From JADHUC01 sp964617665 (GTDB lineage Bacteria; Planctomycetota; Planctomycetia; Pirellulales; Pirellulaceae): a stretch of 64,000 nucleotides of DNA. Shown in pieces: positions 7,967 through 17,735 of the stretch. The position numbers and the translations under genes are program-made. Where the stretch lies: the NCBI GenBank assembly GCA_964617665.1, contig CAZUAH010000004.1:1-64000 (forward strand), given 5' to 3'. The notes beneath the pieces are model-generated. The model was given only the letters and a program-made list of their open reading frames with translations, was not told where the DNA came from and did not search any database. Every line of letters starts with the position of its first letter. Position 1 is the first letter of the stretch.

Positions 7967-10900
7967 TTATCGCTGGTCACCCGGTATCGGCGGTTCGGTG
8001 GCGAGTGCCTGCGCCAGCGTTGGCGTCGGTCGAAAATTCGGGTGGTTGCGGTGGGCGATGTGGATCCGACCCCAATACGAACCGTAGTAAACCGCGTTGG
8101 CGTCGACCCAAGTCGCCAGCTTGACGAAGTCTTCCAGCGGCAAGTCGCGATCGTTGCCGGGACAACCTTCTCGCACCTGTTCGATTAGCCGGCTAGCGTG
8201 CGAACCGACCGAGCGCGGGGGGGCGTACGCCGTGCCGTCCCAATCTGATCCTTCGTTGAATGTCTTGACCAATCGCCGCCGCAAGATGTTCTCGTACGAA
8301 CGAGTGAATCGTGTCGTCAACTCGCCGGTCAGATCAAGTCCGGCTGCGGGATCGCGTGCCCCATGACATCGCACGCAGTGCTGATCGAGGACCGGCTGCA
8401 CGTCCTTCGGGTAATGCAGCACGCGGGAGGCTGTTTTGTCGCCAGGCTGCGGTTGTGGCATCACGGCGGGTCGAGTCAGCGCGAGCGACGACTCTTGGAC
8501 CGCTGGCGGAACGTCCTGTGGGATCTCGTGGCATCCCACACACGACCGCGTTTCACCCGGCCGATAGTTGATGTAGGTCCGCTCACGTTGCAGCTCCATG
8601 AAGTTCTCGTCGAGCGCCTCGAAGTAGATATTGCGATCGGCGGGGACGTAGAAATGAGCCGAACCGTCCTCGTGCACGGGAACCACCCCGTGCAACACCT
8701 TGGCCGCCAGTGCGCTGCCCGAACTGACCAGCCCCGTGTGGTCGATGTGCGGCTCCCAGCGCCGGCGGCAGGCCCATGGTCGAGGCAATTGTTCGAGGAT
8801 GCGAATCCACTTCACCTCACCCCGTTCGACGCCCTTCATGCCGTGATAGACATCCTGCACGGCGCATACTGCCAGCTTTTTGCGGGCCAGTTCAGTATCG
8901 GCCAGCCTCGGCTGGATGGGCGGCCGCCGGCGCGGCCGTAGCGGCGTCGGCTGCCAGCAAGAGTAACCGGCGTCCTTGTAGATCAACTGATGGTTACCCG
9001 CCTCGTCGATCAGGTACAGGCCATACGCGCGGGGATCGTTCCATGGCCGGTCCGGATTATGTGCGACCAGAAACGTCGTTTCGTTCAATGGATAAGGATC
9101 CATATACAACGGACCGTTCGTGTGGCGAACCCATTTGTCGTCCACCAAATGGTTCCAGCCCGGCTCTTGCCGGATATCGACATGCGGTGTGATATAGGTC
9201 ATCGGCTCGCGCGTGCGGGGGTTCTTCGCGGTGTCGATGCGGATCACCGTACCGATGCCGCTCTGCGGATAGTGGGGCGTGCCCAACATGACAAACAGGT
9301 TGCTGTGGCCGGGGATCTGTCGGCCGTGCAGCATGGTAGGCGGGTACTGGATGTCGTTGCCGTAGATCTCCTTGCTGCCGCTGCCGTCGGGCCGCATCGC
9401 CCACAGGCACTTGACGCCCAGTTGACCTTTGTCGACGTACTCCCACCGCGTGTACAGCACCCAACCATCTTCCATTATGCTGGGCGAGAATTCGCTCACG
9501 GCGCTGTTGGTCAGCCGCTGCATGTTCTTGCCGTCGGCGTCGACGCGGTACAGCACGGTGGTCGCCAAGTGGTCGGGCGCGTCGCACAACGTTCCGTATT
9601 CGCAGCGGGTCGATGTGAACACGATACCGCCATCCGGCAAGTAGCAAGGGTGCATATCGTCCGTTTGATGAAAGTACATCCTCGCCGTGCCACCGTTCTC
9701 CGAGTTGTCATACCGGGCGATCCGCTCCTGTTCGTCGTCGGGCGGAAAGGTCAGTTGCCGCAGGCCGGTGCCATCGACGTTGACCTCGTAGATGCGGAAT
9801 CCCTCGCGAGGCGCCTTCTTCCAGTCAAACACGATCTTCCTCGCATCAAAGGAAAGGTCGAACCGGCCAAAGATGCCTTCGTTCATTTCGGGTAACAGAT
9901 CGGTCACTTCCCTGGTCTTCAAATCCAGCAGGCACAGATTTCCGCCGAAATTGCCGACGCCGTCGATGAAGTCGGTGTAGAAGTGGCTTGAATGGTACGT
10001 GTACCGCTTGACGAATACCAACTGGTCGAAATTCACCAGGGGGTTGTTGCCCCACAATGCGGCGTGTCGCAGATCGGCAACGGCGGCTTTCCACGTCTGT
10101 AGCGCGTTGCCAGCGGGCGGTCCTTCTGGCCAACCGATTGTCTGGCGTTCCAGTTGTTCGAGTCGAGTCAGAAGATCGTTCCGTTGCCGACCGGCCGGAT
10201 AGAGCGACTCGATCGCCTGCTGCAACCGATCGGGTCGGAATTCGGCGATGTTTTGTAATAGTTGGCTGTAGCGGCGAGATTTCAGGTACAACTCGCGTAC
10301 CGCTCGGAGATTTTGCGTAGAACGAGCACGGGCAGCGACGCGGTCGATTTCTTGTGCAACGACGGTTGGTCGCCGTGCGGCTGCTGCGTATCGGCGGGCG
10401 ATTTCCGGGATTGACACGCGTTGCCAATCGGCACCCCAAATACCGTCTTCCCTTTCCCAGCCCATTTCGGCAAGCGCTTGATCATCGTCGTACGTCACTG
10501 CGAATTCGCGCCAGAGTTCAGCATCGGGGCTTTCGCCGTCGCCGCAAGGCACGACCAAGTGGTTGGCGTCAAACCGCACGGCCATTCCGAATCGGCCTTC
10601 AGTGAATTTGCTCATTCCCGTCGGTTGTACGTGATTGAGCGATCCGGAGGCGTCGTGCGTGCTGCCATCCATGGGCCAATAGGCCAACAAGCCGCGACCG
10701 TCCGGCGGTTGCTGGGATTCGTACATCTCGCGGATCTCTTGTTCGGCGAGAACTCGGCCGATCACCCGCACATCGTCCATCTCACCTCGAAAGGCCTTCT
10801 GCCGCTGCTCGGGAAAATTCGTCGAGGCGTACCCCAACTTCAGCACGTGGTCCTGGCGATCGGGCGTCGTCTCCATATCCTCACTAACGTCCAACTCGCC

Positions 10901-11287
10901 ATCGATGTAGACCCGCTGCGGTCCCCCGCCAGTGAAGACCACATGATGCCACCGGCCGTCGTCGACACGCTTTTCGCCGTGAAGGCAGCCGACCCAACCA
11001 ATATCGAAACAGATACAGCCTTCGCCAATGAATAGCGCCTCTGCACCTTGCGACCATTCGCCCCTTGGCGCGCATTTGGCGAAGATCGTGCCATCATCCT
11101 CGGTCTTGATCCAGGCGGCGAACGTGTAGCGGCCTTCGCCGAAATCGGGCAGCGGCACGGCTGTTGGCACTTCCGTCTGCTCGCCTCGTGCGGCCTCGCG
11201 CTGCTGGAGGAGCGCGTCGAACCACGTGTCGGCAGCCACCGCTTGTACGGGCAAAGACAACAGGAGAAGGACAAGGGGTGTTCTCAT
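7967..11287 (-). CDS. secreted LamG + HzsA-related diheme protein
   Basis: A 1106-residue protein with a signal peptide (MRTPLVLLLLSLPVQAVAAD). Residues about 45-195 form a LamG/concanavalin-like domain (YTFAAWIKTEDDGTIFAK, then GRWHHVVFTG and VYIDGELD). From about 410 the sequence follows the hydrazine-synthase alpha (HzsA) middle domain: NPLVNFDQLVFVKR at 415, CYLPDGGIVFTSTRC and GWVLYTRWEYVDK, a propeller-like fold. Two c-type heme sites follow, C916-V-G-C-H920 and C971-V-R-C-H975, the second in a cytochrome-c-like tail. Hydrazine synthesis is not implied: no HzsB/C partners or anammox genes are present, and such proteins are widespread in planctomycetes that are not anammox. The position between fucosidase and sulfatase suggests a redox or binding role in polysaccharide use (inference). 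ATG 11287 has GGAG upstream. Confidence 0.8.
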   Translation of the reverse strand: MRTPLVLLLLSLPVQAVAADTWFDALLQQREAARGEQTEVPTAVPLPDFGEGRYTFAAWIKTEDDGTIFAKCAPRGEWSQGAEALFIGEGCICFDIGWVGCLHGEKRVDDGRWHHVVFTGGGPQRVYIDGELDVSEDMETTPDRQDHVLKLGYASTNFPEQRQKAFRGEMDDVRVIGRVLAEQEIREMYESQQPPDGRGLLAYWPMDGSTHDASGSLNHVQPTGMSKFTEGRFGMAVRFDANHLVVPCGDGESPDAELWREFAVTYDDDQALAEMGWEREDGIWGADWQRVSIPEIARRYAAAARRPTVVAQEIDRVAARARSTQNLRAVRELYLKSRRYSQLLQNIAEFRPDRLQQAIESLYPAGRQRNDLLTRLEQLERQTIGWPEGPPAGNALQTWKAAVADLRHAALWGNNPLVNFDQLVFVKRYTYHSSHFYTDFIDGVGNFGGNLCLLDLKTREVTDLLPEMNEGIFGRFDLSFDARKIVFDWKKAPREGFRIYEVNVDGTGLRQLTFPPDDEQERIARYDNSENGGTARMYFHQTDDMHPCYLPDGGIVFTSTRCEYGTLCDAPDHLATTVLYRVDADGKNMQRLTNSAVSEFSPSIMEDGWVLYTRWEYVDKGQLGVKCLWAMRPDGSGSKEIYGNDIQYPPTMLHGRQIPGHSNLFVMLGTPHYPQSGIGTVIRIDTAKNPRTREPMTYITPHVDIRQEPGWNHLVDDKWVRHTNGPLYMDPYPLNETTFLVAHNPDRPWNDPRAYGLYLIDEAGNHQLIYKDAGYSCWQPTPLRPRRRPPIQPRLADTELARKKLAVCAVQDVYHGMKGVERGEVKWIRILEQLPRPWACRRRWEPHIDHTGLVSSGSALAAKVLHGVVPVHEDGSAHFYVPADRNIYFEALDENFMELQRERTYINYRPGETRSCVGCHEIPQDVPPAVQESSLALTRPAVMPQPQPGDKTASRVLHYPKDVQPVLDQHCVRCHGARDPAAGLDLTGELTTRFTRSYENILRRRLVKTFNEGSDWDGTAYAPPRSVGSHASRLIEQVREGCPGNDRDLPLEDFVKLATWVDANAVYYGSYWGRIHIAHRNHPNFRPTPTLAQALATEPPIPGDQR

Positions 11288-11336
11288 TTCTATTCTCCGC
11301 TATGTTCTCTATGAAATGGACTACCCATACGGCCTG

Positions 11337-12875
11337 CTATTTTGCGATCGTACCGTGGACATCAATCCTCAAGCCGTGTGCGTGTTCACATGAGGGCTTC
11401 GCGGGCAGTTCAACAGACATTGTGCCTTCGGTTTGCCTCCATTTCAAATCGCCATCATGGCCGAGCATGGTCACTCGGGCGATCCCTCCTGAACCGATCG
11501 CCGTATCTGTTCCGAGCGACTTGATGACCGCCGTGCCGTCTTCGGGCCAGCCAAGCAAGAAGGCGTAGAGCGTATTTCCCTTGCGAGTGAAACGAACATC
11601 CCCAGCGTCGCAGGTGTCGTCAAAATCCCACAACGTCTTCTTGCCATTGTCAACGATCAGTTTGTCGTCTGGGCCTTCGGTTTCGATTTTCCACCGACGC
11701 GTACCGTAGATGCCTTCGCCGTTGATCTTCAACCACTTGCCGAGCTCCGCCAGCAGTTGTTGTTGCTCATCGGGGATGGTGCCATCGGGCTTGGGCGAGA
11801 CGGATAGCATCAACCCACCGCCACGACTGACACGATCCACGAAGCCGTCGATGATCTCGTTGGCGGAGCGGTAGTCGATATCGTGAGTGTAACACCATCC
11901 TCGATGGGCGATGTTCAGGTCGTCGACCCACGGAAACGGAACTCGTGAAGGCCGATTGCCACCTTTCTCGAAATTGCGAAGACCAAAGTTTGGATGAAAA
12001 TTGCTTTTCTTGTTAATCACCTCGACCGACGAACCCTTATTCGTCTGAGTGTTGTAGAAGTGCGCCAAGATCTCCAGCGTGGTCCCCTCATTCTTGCCGC
12101 TTCGGAAGTTGCCACCGTCGAACCAAATGACGTCGGGCTGGTACTTGTCGATGACCTCCAGCACCTTACCACGCCACTCAAGTATGAACTTCTCGTGCGG
12201 TTCTGTCTGAGGGTTGCGGTAAAGATCGGCATACTTCGGGTCAAAGATGTCCCAACCCGCCTGTCGGCCCTTTTCGAGCATCTGCTTATCTTTCGGAAAA
12301 AACCACCCGTAGCTGCGCATATGGTGGAAGCACGCGAGGATTTTGATACGCTCGTCCTGCCCGCGCAGGGCGGTCGTCAGTTCGCCGTAAATGTCACGCT
12401 TTGGCCCCATCTGCATGGAATTCCACCGGTTGAATTTCGTGTCCCACAGGCAGAAGCCGTCGTGATGAACGATCGTGATGCCGATGTATTTCGCGCCCGA
12501 GCTTCGGAAGATCCTGGCCCACTCGTCGGCGTCGAACTTCTCGGCCTTGAATCGCGGTACGAAGTCCTTGTACCCGAACTTCGATTGCTCGCCGTAGGTT
12601 TTGATGTGGTGCTTGAACACGGCGTCACCGCGAGTTTGTGTGTCGTACATCAGGCGTCCGTACCACTCGGTGCGGAATGCGGGAACGCTGTAGACGCCCC
12701 AATGCGCATAGAGACCCAACTTGGCGTCGACCAGCCACTGGGGAATCTCGTGCCGGTTCAGTGATTCCCATGTCGGTTCGTACTTCGGAACGGTTGTCGA
12801 TGGATCGCCGATGGCAGAATTGCCAACAAACAGCGGCACAATCATCGCGATGAACGCGAGCGAGTTGATTCTCAT
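11337..12875 (-). CDS. secreted alpha-L-fucosidase (GH29)
   Basis: A 512-residue GH29 enzyme with signal peptide (MRINSLAFIAMIVPLFVGNS). Family landmarks: YEPTWESLNRHEIPQWLVDA, KLGLYAHWGVYSVPA, the FDADEWARIFRSSGAKYIGI block, HHDGFCLWDTKFNRWNSMQM, and the nucleophile loop YQPDVIWFDGGNF with the catalytic Asp. RGGGLMLSVSPKPDGTIP precedes the C-terminal beta-sandwich. GH29 enzymes release alpha-L-fucose with retention of configuration. It is one of two fucosidases in this locus, each followed or preceded by sulfatases, which points to a sulfated fucan or fucosylated glycan. It lies 49 bp upstream of the LamG-HzsA gene. The acid/base residue is not conserved across GH29 and is not assigned. Confidence 0.92.
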   Translation of the reverse strand: MRINSLAFIAMIVPLFVGNSAIGDPSTTVPKYEPTWESLNRHEIPQWLVDAKLGLYAHWGVYSVPAFRTEWYGRLMYDTQTRGDAVFKHHIKTYGEQSKFGYKDFVPRFKAEKFDADEWARIFRSSGAKYIGITIVHHDGFCLWDTKFNRWNSMQMGPKRDIYGELTTALRGQDERIKILACFHHMRSYGWFFPKDKQMLEKGRQAGWDIFDPKYADLYRNPQTEPHEKFILEWRGKVLEVIDKYQPDVIWFDGGNFRSGKNEGTTLEILAHFYNTQTNKGSSVEVINKKSNFHPNFGLRNFEKGGNRPSRVPFPWVDDLNIAHRGWCYTHDIDYRSANEIIDGFVDRVSRGGGLMLSVSPKPDGTIPDEQQQLLAELGKWLKINGEGIYGTRRWKIETEGPDDKLIVDNGKKTLWDFDDTCDAGDVRFTRKGNTLYAFLLGWPEDGTAVIKSLGTDTAIGSGGIARVTMLGHDGDLKWRQTEGTMSVELPAKPSCEHAHGLRIDVHGTIAK

Positions 12876-12994
12876 TTGTTTCTCTCGGAGTTGTTTCGAT
12901 GCTGAAATCTGTGTAAGGCCGGAAGCGCGGTACGGGTTGTTGTTTCAATGATCAGTTCGGCGATGAAGCGCCAAGTCTCGGCAGTTGCACCTTC

Positions 12995-14545
12995 CTAACG
13001 TCCCTTGCGAGCCTTCTTCGGGATCTCAGGCAGACCGTCGTCCGGTTGATTCCACAGGCGGTAGGGATCGTCCAGGCGGCGCATTTCGCCAAGAAGCAGA
13101 GCTTCCATTTCCGCGAGTTTGTCGGCATAGCGAGGATCTTCGGCAAGGTCCCGTTGGTCGGCCGATAGCTTGGTTCCGATCAACTTCGCCCCCACAGGAC
13201 AATGGTGCTCCAGCAGGAATTCATCTGGGTTCGCGGACATGTTGAATAGTTGCGTTTCGCGGACTCCGTCCCGAGGCGACGCGTACTTGATCAGTTTCCA
13301 GTCGCCTTTCCTGATGCAACGCATTCCGGGTTTCGCTCCGCCACAATACACGCCGTACAGGACGTCACGCACGGTGTCTCGCTTGCCTTCCAGGACAGGC
13401 TTGAAGCTGATTCCTTCGTTGGTCATCGGAGCCTCGATGTCTGCAAGATCGCAGAGCGTGGCCAGGACATCCAGCAGATAGATATTTCCTTTCACGCGCA
13501 AGCCGGACTGAATGCCGGGGCCCTTGACGATGAAAGGTACCCGCCAGGTATGTTCGTAGAGGTTCTGTTTGCCCTGCAAGCCGTGGCGTCCGATCGCCAT
13601 GCCATGATCCGCGCTGTAGAAGATGTAGGTGTTGTCCAACTCGCCCATGGCTTCAAGCCTCCTGAGCACCCGGCCGATCTGGATATCGATGTTCTCGCTG
13701 CAGGCGAATTCGCGTCCAAGTTCGTTCCGAATCGTGCGTTCGTCGCGTTTGTCCCAAACACCGCTCACGTTGACCTCATCCCGCACTGTCATGTGTGTAT
13801 TGTCGAAGGGATGGGCGGGAAGGTAGTTCACGGGCAGCGCCGGCTGTTTCGGGTCTTCCGGCGGCAACGTGGTTTTGTCCTCGTGATTCACGGCGCCGTA
13901 CTTAGCGAGCAATTCCGGCTTGCCGTCACGGACATCATGAGGGTGCGAGAAACCGAAGTAGATCAGAAAGGGATCAGTATCTTTACGGGCTTCGCGGTCG
14001 GTCAAGTACTCGAGTACTCGATCGGCGTGCCAAGCACTGCCCGTCTCGTCGGTGCCGCCTCGTTTCGTCGCATCGTGGCGAACCGTGAACAAGTCATTCG
14101 CGGCCTCGTAGCTGTTGCCGCGTTTGCAGGTTCGCATCGTGTCGTAACCCGCTCGGTTGAACACGGCCGGCATGGTGTATTGGGCCAAATCCGGCGGCAC
14201 CAGCTTCGGGTTGGTGATGTGCGGATTGTTCATTCGCCCCGGCTTATTCGGAATGTGCCACACAGTTCGTCCCGACATAATCATGTGCCGGGATGGCGTG
14301 CAGACACCTCCCGTCCAAGCGCCCATGTGGTACGCTCCGTCGAACACGATCCCCTCAGCGGCCAGGCGATCGATATTCGGCGTCTGCAGTTCCGAGTCGG
14401 GATTGTAGGCTTTCAGGTCGAGCGGCGACTGGTCATCGACGACGATGAACAGGAAGTTGGGTCGCTGCTCCGCAAATGTGAGGTCAGTCATCGAGAGAAG
14501 AGTCAGGCCGACGATCACAAACAGATGAGTGATCTTTGAGTTCAT
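12995..14545 (-). CDS. secreted sulfatase (S1 family)
   Basis: A 516-residue sulfatase with signal peptide (MNSKITHLFVIVGLTLLSMT...). PNFLFIVVDDQSPLDLKAY carries the metal Asp pair, and C82-T-P-S-R86 is the formylglycine site followed by HMIMSGRTVW. PFLIYFGFSHPHD, YSADHGMAIGRHGLQGKQNLYEH... and the DWKLIKY strand complete the family pattern. The start ATG overlaps the stop of the upstream GH29 gene in an ATGA (14542-14545), so the two are translationally coupled and probably made in step. This sulfatase type (with GKQNLYEHTWRVPFI) is close to the iduronate-2-sulfatase/choline-sulfatase-like group of planctomycetes; a fucose-sulfate substrate is inferred from the neighbours only. Confidence 0.93.
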   Translation of the reverse strand: MNSKITHLFVIVGLTLLSMTDLTFAEQRPNFLFIVVDDQSPLDLKAYNPDSELQTPNIDRLAAEGIVFDGAYHMGAWTGGVCTPSRHMIMSGRTVWHIPNKPGRMNNPHITNPKLVPPDLAQYTMPAVFNRAGYDTMRTCKRGNSYEAANDLFTVRHDATKRGGTDETGSAWHADRVLEYLTDREARKDTDPFLIYFGFSHPHDVRDGKPELLAKYGAVNHEDKTTLPPEDPKQPALPVNYLPAHPFDNTHMTVRDEVNVSGVWDKRDERTIRNELGREFACSENIDIQIGRVLRRLEAMGELDNTYIFYSADHGMAIGRHGLQGKQNLYEHTWRVPFIVKGPGIQSGLRVKGNIYLLDVLATLCDLADIEAPMTNEGISFKPVLEGKRDTVRDVLYGVYCGGAKPGMRCIRKGDWKLIKYASPRDGVRETQLFNMSANPDEFLLEHHCPVGAKLIGTKLSADQRDLAEDPRYADKLAEMEALLLGEMRRLDDPYRLWNQPDDGLPEIPKKARKGR

Positions 14546-16083
14546 TCTTGCTCCTGCACAATCTTCAATGAATAAGCGTAGTCACATGGTTTCTCGGATG
14601 GCAGAGTCACCTCAAGCCCATCGACGGACTGACTCCAAGTGAGCGTGCCCTGGTGCCCCAGTAGACGAACAACGCCGATGCTTATGCCGGCTCCTTTGGC
14701 AAGCGAGCGAACTGTCAACTTGCCATCTTTCGGCCAAGCCAGGGCGATGGCATATAGCGTATCGCCTTTGGTCGTGAAACGGATGTCTTCGGGCGTGAAT
14801 TGCTTTCGCCAGTCCCATTGTTCTTTCTCTTCGCCCTTCGCGTTTCGCTTCATTCCGCGCGTGACAGTCGGGCCTTCCGCACAGGTCTTCCAAGGACGAG
14901 TTCCGTATATGGCTTCTCCGTTGACCTGCAACCAGCGGCCTATCCCGCGCATGATCTCTTGTTCTTCGGGCGGGATGGAACCATCGCCTTTGGGAGTCAG
15001 TGACAGCAGGAAGATGCCGCCTCGGCTAACGAGATCAACGAGGCTGCGGACGTGGTAGTCGGCACCATCGCGGTACTTTTTGTTGTTGACGTAGCTCCAC
15101 GGATACGCGATTGCCCGGTCGATCAAGAACCACGGGCCGACATCGGTTGGCATGTCACGGCCGTTTTCGAAACAGCGCAAGCCAAAGGACTCGGGGAAGT
15201 TGAATTCACCGCCGTGTTTGTTGCAGACGGTCACCTCCTGCCCATTGTCACTGGCGTGATTGAAGTAGTTGGCCAACACATCCAGCACGTAAGACTCGGG
15301 GGGATGGTTGTTGCGCATCGATGTCCGCAGGCCGTCGAACCAAATCAAGTCAGGGCGATACCTATCGACGACCTCATTCACTTTGGCCTTCCACTGGTCG
15401 GAAAAGTTCTTGGCCGAACCGGTGAATTCGGTCCAGTAGAAGTCCGAGTACTCAGGATCGAACACGTCCCAGTTTTCACGCATCTCGTTGGTGATGTCCC
15501 TTTCCTTCATGGCTCCGGTGCAGTAACCGAACGTGCGCCCGTGGTGAAAGGTGGCCAACAGTTTCATGTCGTCGTACTTGCGCATCGCCTGGGCGATTTC
15601 ACGGTAAATGTCGCGTTTCGGGCCCATCTTGGCCGAGTTCCAGCGGCTCACCATGCTGTCCCAGAGCAGAAAGCCGTCGTGGTGCACCAGGCAGATGCCA
15701 CCGAACTTGGCGCCAGCCTCGTGCATCAGACCGACCCACTCGTCGGCGTTGAACCTGGGAGCTGTGAACAGCGGGATGAAGTCCTTGTATCCGAAGTCCT
15801 TCAGCGAGCCATACTTTTTGGTGTGATAGGAGTGAACGCCTTTCTTGTCCGTCTTCGCGCCTTCGTAGAGGTTCCGAACGTAGTCTGGGCCACCATGAGC
15901 CGGCACGGAATAGACACCCCAGTGCGTGTAGACGCCGAACTTGGCGTCCTTCAGCCATTGGGGGATCTGTTGCTGAGACAAGGATTCCCAAGTGGGTTGA
16001 AAACGTTCGTCGGCGACTATCGTTGATGCGATGAGGCTAATGCAGATGGTCAAGAAGGAGACGTTGAGGTGTACGGCTTTCAT
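14542..16083 (-). CDS. secreted alpha-L-fucosidase (GH29), second copy
   Basis: A 513-residue GH29 enzyme, paralog of the gene at 11337-12875, with signal peptide (MKAVHLNVSFLTICISLIAS). It shares RFQPTWESLSQQQIPQWLKD, KFGVYTHWGVYSVPA, FNADEWVGLMHEAGAKFGGI, HHDGFLLWDSMVSRWNSAKM and the nucleophile loop YRPDLIWFDGLRTS. RGGIFLLSLTPKGDGSIPPE leads to the C-terminal beta-sandwich. The ATGA overlap with the following sulfatase indicates coupling. Differences around the active-site loops from the other copy (for example CTGAMKERD and NHPPESYVLD) suggest different linkage or sulfation preference. It is preceded by another sulfatase 66 bp upstream. Confidence 0.92.
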   Translation of the reverse strand: MKAVHLNVSFLTICISLIASTIVADERFQPTWESLSQQQIPQWLKDAKFGVYTHWGVYSVPAHGGPDYVRNLYEGAKTDKKGVHSYHTKKYGSLKDFGYKDFIPLFTAPRFNADEWVGLMHEAGAKFGGICLVHHDGFLLWDSMVSRWNSAKMGPKRDIYREIAQAMRKYDDMKLLATFHHGRTFGYCTGAMKERDITNEMRENWDVFDPEYSDFYWTEFTGSAKNFSDQWKAKVNEVVDRYRPDLIWFDGLRTSMRNNHPPESYVLDVLANYFNHASDNGQEVTVCNKHGGEFNFPESFGLRCFENGRDMPTDVGPWFLIDRAIAYPWSYVNNKKYRDGADYHVRSLVDLVSRGGIFLLSLTPKGDGSIPPEEQEIMRGIGRWLQVNGEAIYGTRPWKTCAEGPTVTRGMKRNAKGEEKEQWDWRKQFTPEDIRFTTKGDTLYAIALAWPKDGKLTVRSLAKGAGISIGVVRLLGHQGTLTWSQSVDGLEVTLPSEKPCDYAYSLKIVQEQE

Positions 16084-16148
16084 GGTCGACTCGTGCCTAG
16101 TTTGTGGATTGACGTCTGTTTCTGGTTAGCTCGCGGAGCGAACGGCCA

Positions 16149-17708
16149 CTAGCTCGACGAATCAGTGAACTCGACAAACGTACCCGGTACTCTGCTCACC
16201 GCCTCGCGCATTAGATTTCTCATTTCCTGAACACGTTCCTTCTGTTCTTCGTCGTCGTACAGGTTGCCGCGTTCCAACGGATCCTCGCGGATATTGTAGA
16301 GTTGATCGCGATCGTAGTAGTTCGGATAGAAACGGATGGCCGGTCCTTCCGAGCCACGGCCGCCGGGGCGGTCGGCCAAATGTGTGTAAGGCTGCGGCGG
16401 ATTCTTGGGCAGTGAGTCCGGCAATCGAAAGGCAAGATACTTCCAACCGTCTTTCATGACGGCACGAGTTGCACCGAGTTCGAAGAACAGATAGTCGTGG
16501 ATCTCTTCTTCGCTGCCCCGGAGCACGGAAACGAAACTCTTGCCGTCAACCGCGTGTCGGTCACGTTCCGGTACGCCGCACAGTTCCATGATGGTTGGCG
16601 CGAAGTCGATGTTGGATACATGGACTTTCGATTGCCGACGGCCCTGAATGTAACGAGGCGACCAAACGAGGCTGACCGACCGGATACCGCCTTCGTACAG
16701 GGAGCCTTTGCCATCTTCGACGCCGTGGTCGTTGAAGAAGAACACGATCGTGTTGTCGAGCGATCCCAACTCATCGAGTTTGCTTAGCACCGCGCCGATG
16801 CCATCGTCCATCCAAAGAATGTCGCACGCCGGTCCGTCGACGGGAAGTCCAGCCTCCCTGACTCGCTTTGGGATGCTGGACCGCGGCGGTTGGACTTCCA
16901 GCGGCTTGTCCAGTAGACCGCCCGCTGTGGCCAGCGGATTGCCCGTGTATTTCCTGTTCGCCGGACCTGGCCCATGGTTAAGAGTCGTGGCGAAGTAAAG
17001 GAAGAATGGTCTATCCGTCTGCTTCCACTTGTCCAGAAAACCGAGGACGCCGGTGGTGATCCAATCCATGTTGTGGAATTCCAGCGCTTTGCAGGTGTGG
17101 CCGGGAAGATTGCCAGCGTAGAGACTGGCGGCGTAGTCGAACCCGCAGGCGTGCATTGCCTCGACCTGCTCGCGTTGCTTTCGTGCGTAGTAGGCCGCCA
17201 CCTTGGGATCCCGCGGATCCGCATCGTCGGCCGGACCGGCCTGGCGTCCGCCACCTCGTTCTTTGATGACATGGTTCTTTCCAACCGCGCCCGTGTAATA
17301 GCCCGCCGCTTGCAACGTTCGAGCAAGGTTTGGGGTCTGGCGGTGGATGTGAGTGTTCCAAGTAATGTTAACCTGTTGTTCTCGTGAGGCCGCCTTACCG
17401 AAACTCGTTGAACGGCTGGCATAGGTGCCAGTCAGAGCAGAATAACGCGACGGCGTGCAGACTGGACTTGAAACATACTGATTCAGGAAGACCACGCCTT
17501 CGGCCGCCAGCCGGTCGATATTTGGGCTCAAGTTCTTCGGCTTGCCTTGCTCATCGCGACCTTCGGGCAGGAAGTTGAATTCTTTGCGTTCCTGATCGTC
17601 GGTGACGATTAACAGGATGTTGGGTCGTTCGTTCGCAGACACGGAACTAGCCGTAAGCACGCAGGCCCAAGCTGCGACCAGATACAGAATCACTTTTCCT
17701 ATCTTCAT
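16149..17708 (-). CDS. secreted sulfatase (S1 family)
   Basis: A 519-residue sulfatase from ATG 17708. That start gives a conventional signal peptide (MKIGKVILYLVAAWACVLTA) and has GGGA about 8 nt upstream; an in-frame ATG at 17735, directly after the stop of the previous gene, adds nine residues and is less likely. PNILLIVTDDQE supplies the metal Asp residues, C84-T-P-S-R88 is the formylglycine site, followed by YSALTGTYASR. GAVGKNHV and FFFNDHGVEDGKGSLYEGGI match the family. The SLYEGGIRSVSLVW segment resembles group S1 enzymes that act on free or exo-linked sugar sulfates. It lies between the GH-D glycosidase and the second fucosidase, in the same minus-strand transcription unit. Confidence 0.92.
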   Translation of the reverse strand: MKIGKVILYLVAAWACVLTASSVSANERPNILLIVTDDQERKEFNFLPEGRDEQGKPKNLSPNIDRLAAEGVVFLNQYVSSPVCTPSRYSALTGTYASRSTSFGKAASREQQVNITWNTHIHRQTPNLARTLQAAGYYTGAVGKNHVIKERGGGRQAGPADDADPRDPKVAAYYARKQREQVEAMHACGFDYAASLYAGNLPGHTCKALEFHNMDWITTGVLGFLDKWKQTDRPFFLYFATTLNHGPGPANRKYTGNPLATAGGLLDKPLEVQPPRSSIPKRVREAGLPVDGPACDILWMDDGIGAVLSKLDELGSLDNTIVFFFNDHGVEDGKGSLYEGGIRSVSLVWSPRYIQGRRQSKVHVSNIDFAPTIMELCGVPERDRHAVDGKSFVSVLRGSEEEIHDYLFFELGATRAVMKDGWKYLAFRLPDSLPKNPPQPYTHLADRPGGRGSEGPAIRFYPNYYDRDQLYNIREDPLERGNLYDDEEQKERVQEMRNLMREAVSRVPGTFVEFTDSSS

Positions 17709-17735
17709 CTGGTCATTCCCACCAAGTGATCCCAT

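Noticed and set aside
13250..14539. 429-codon frame antisense to a sulfatase
   Set aside because: The sulfatase on the other strand has full catalytic motifs and a coupled start; the antisense frame results from GC-rich third positions.
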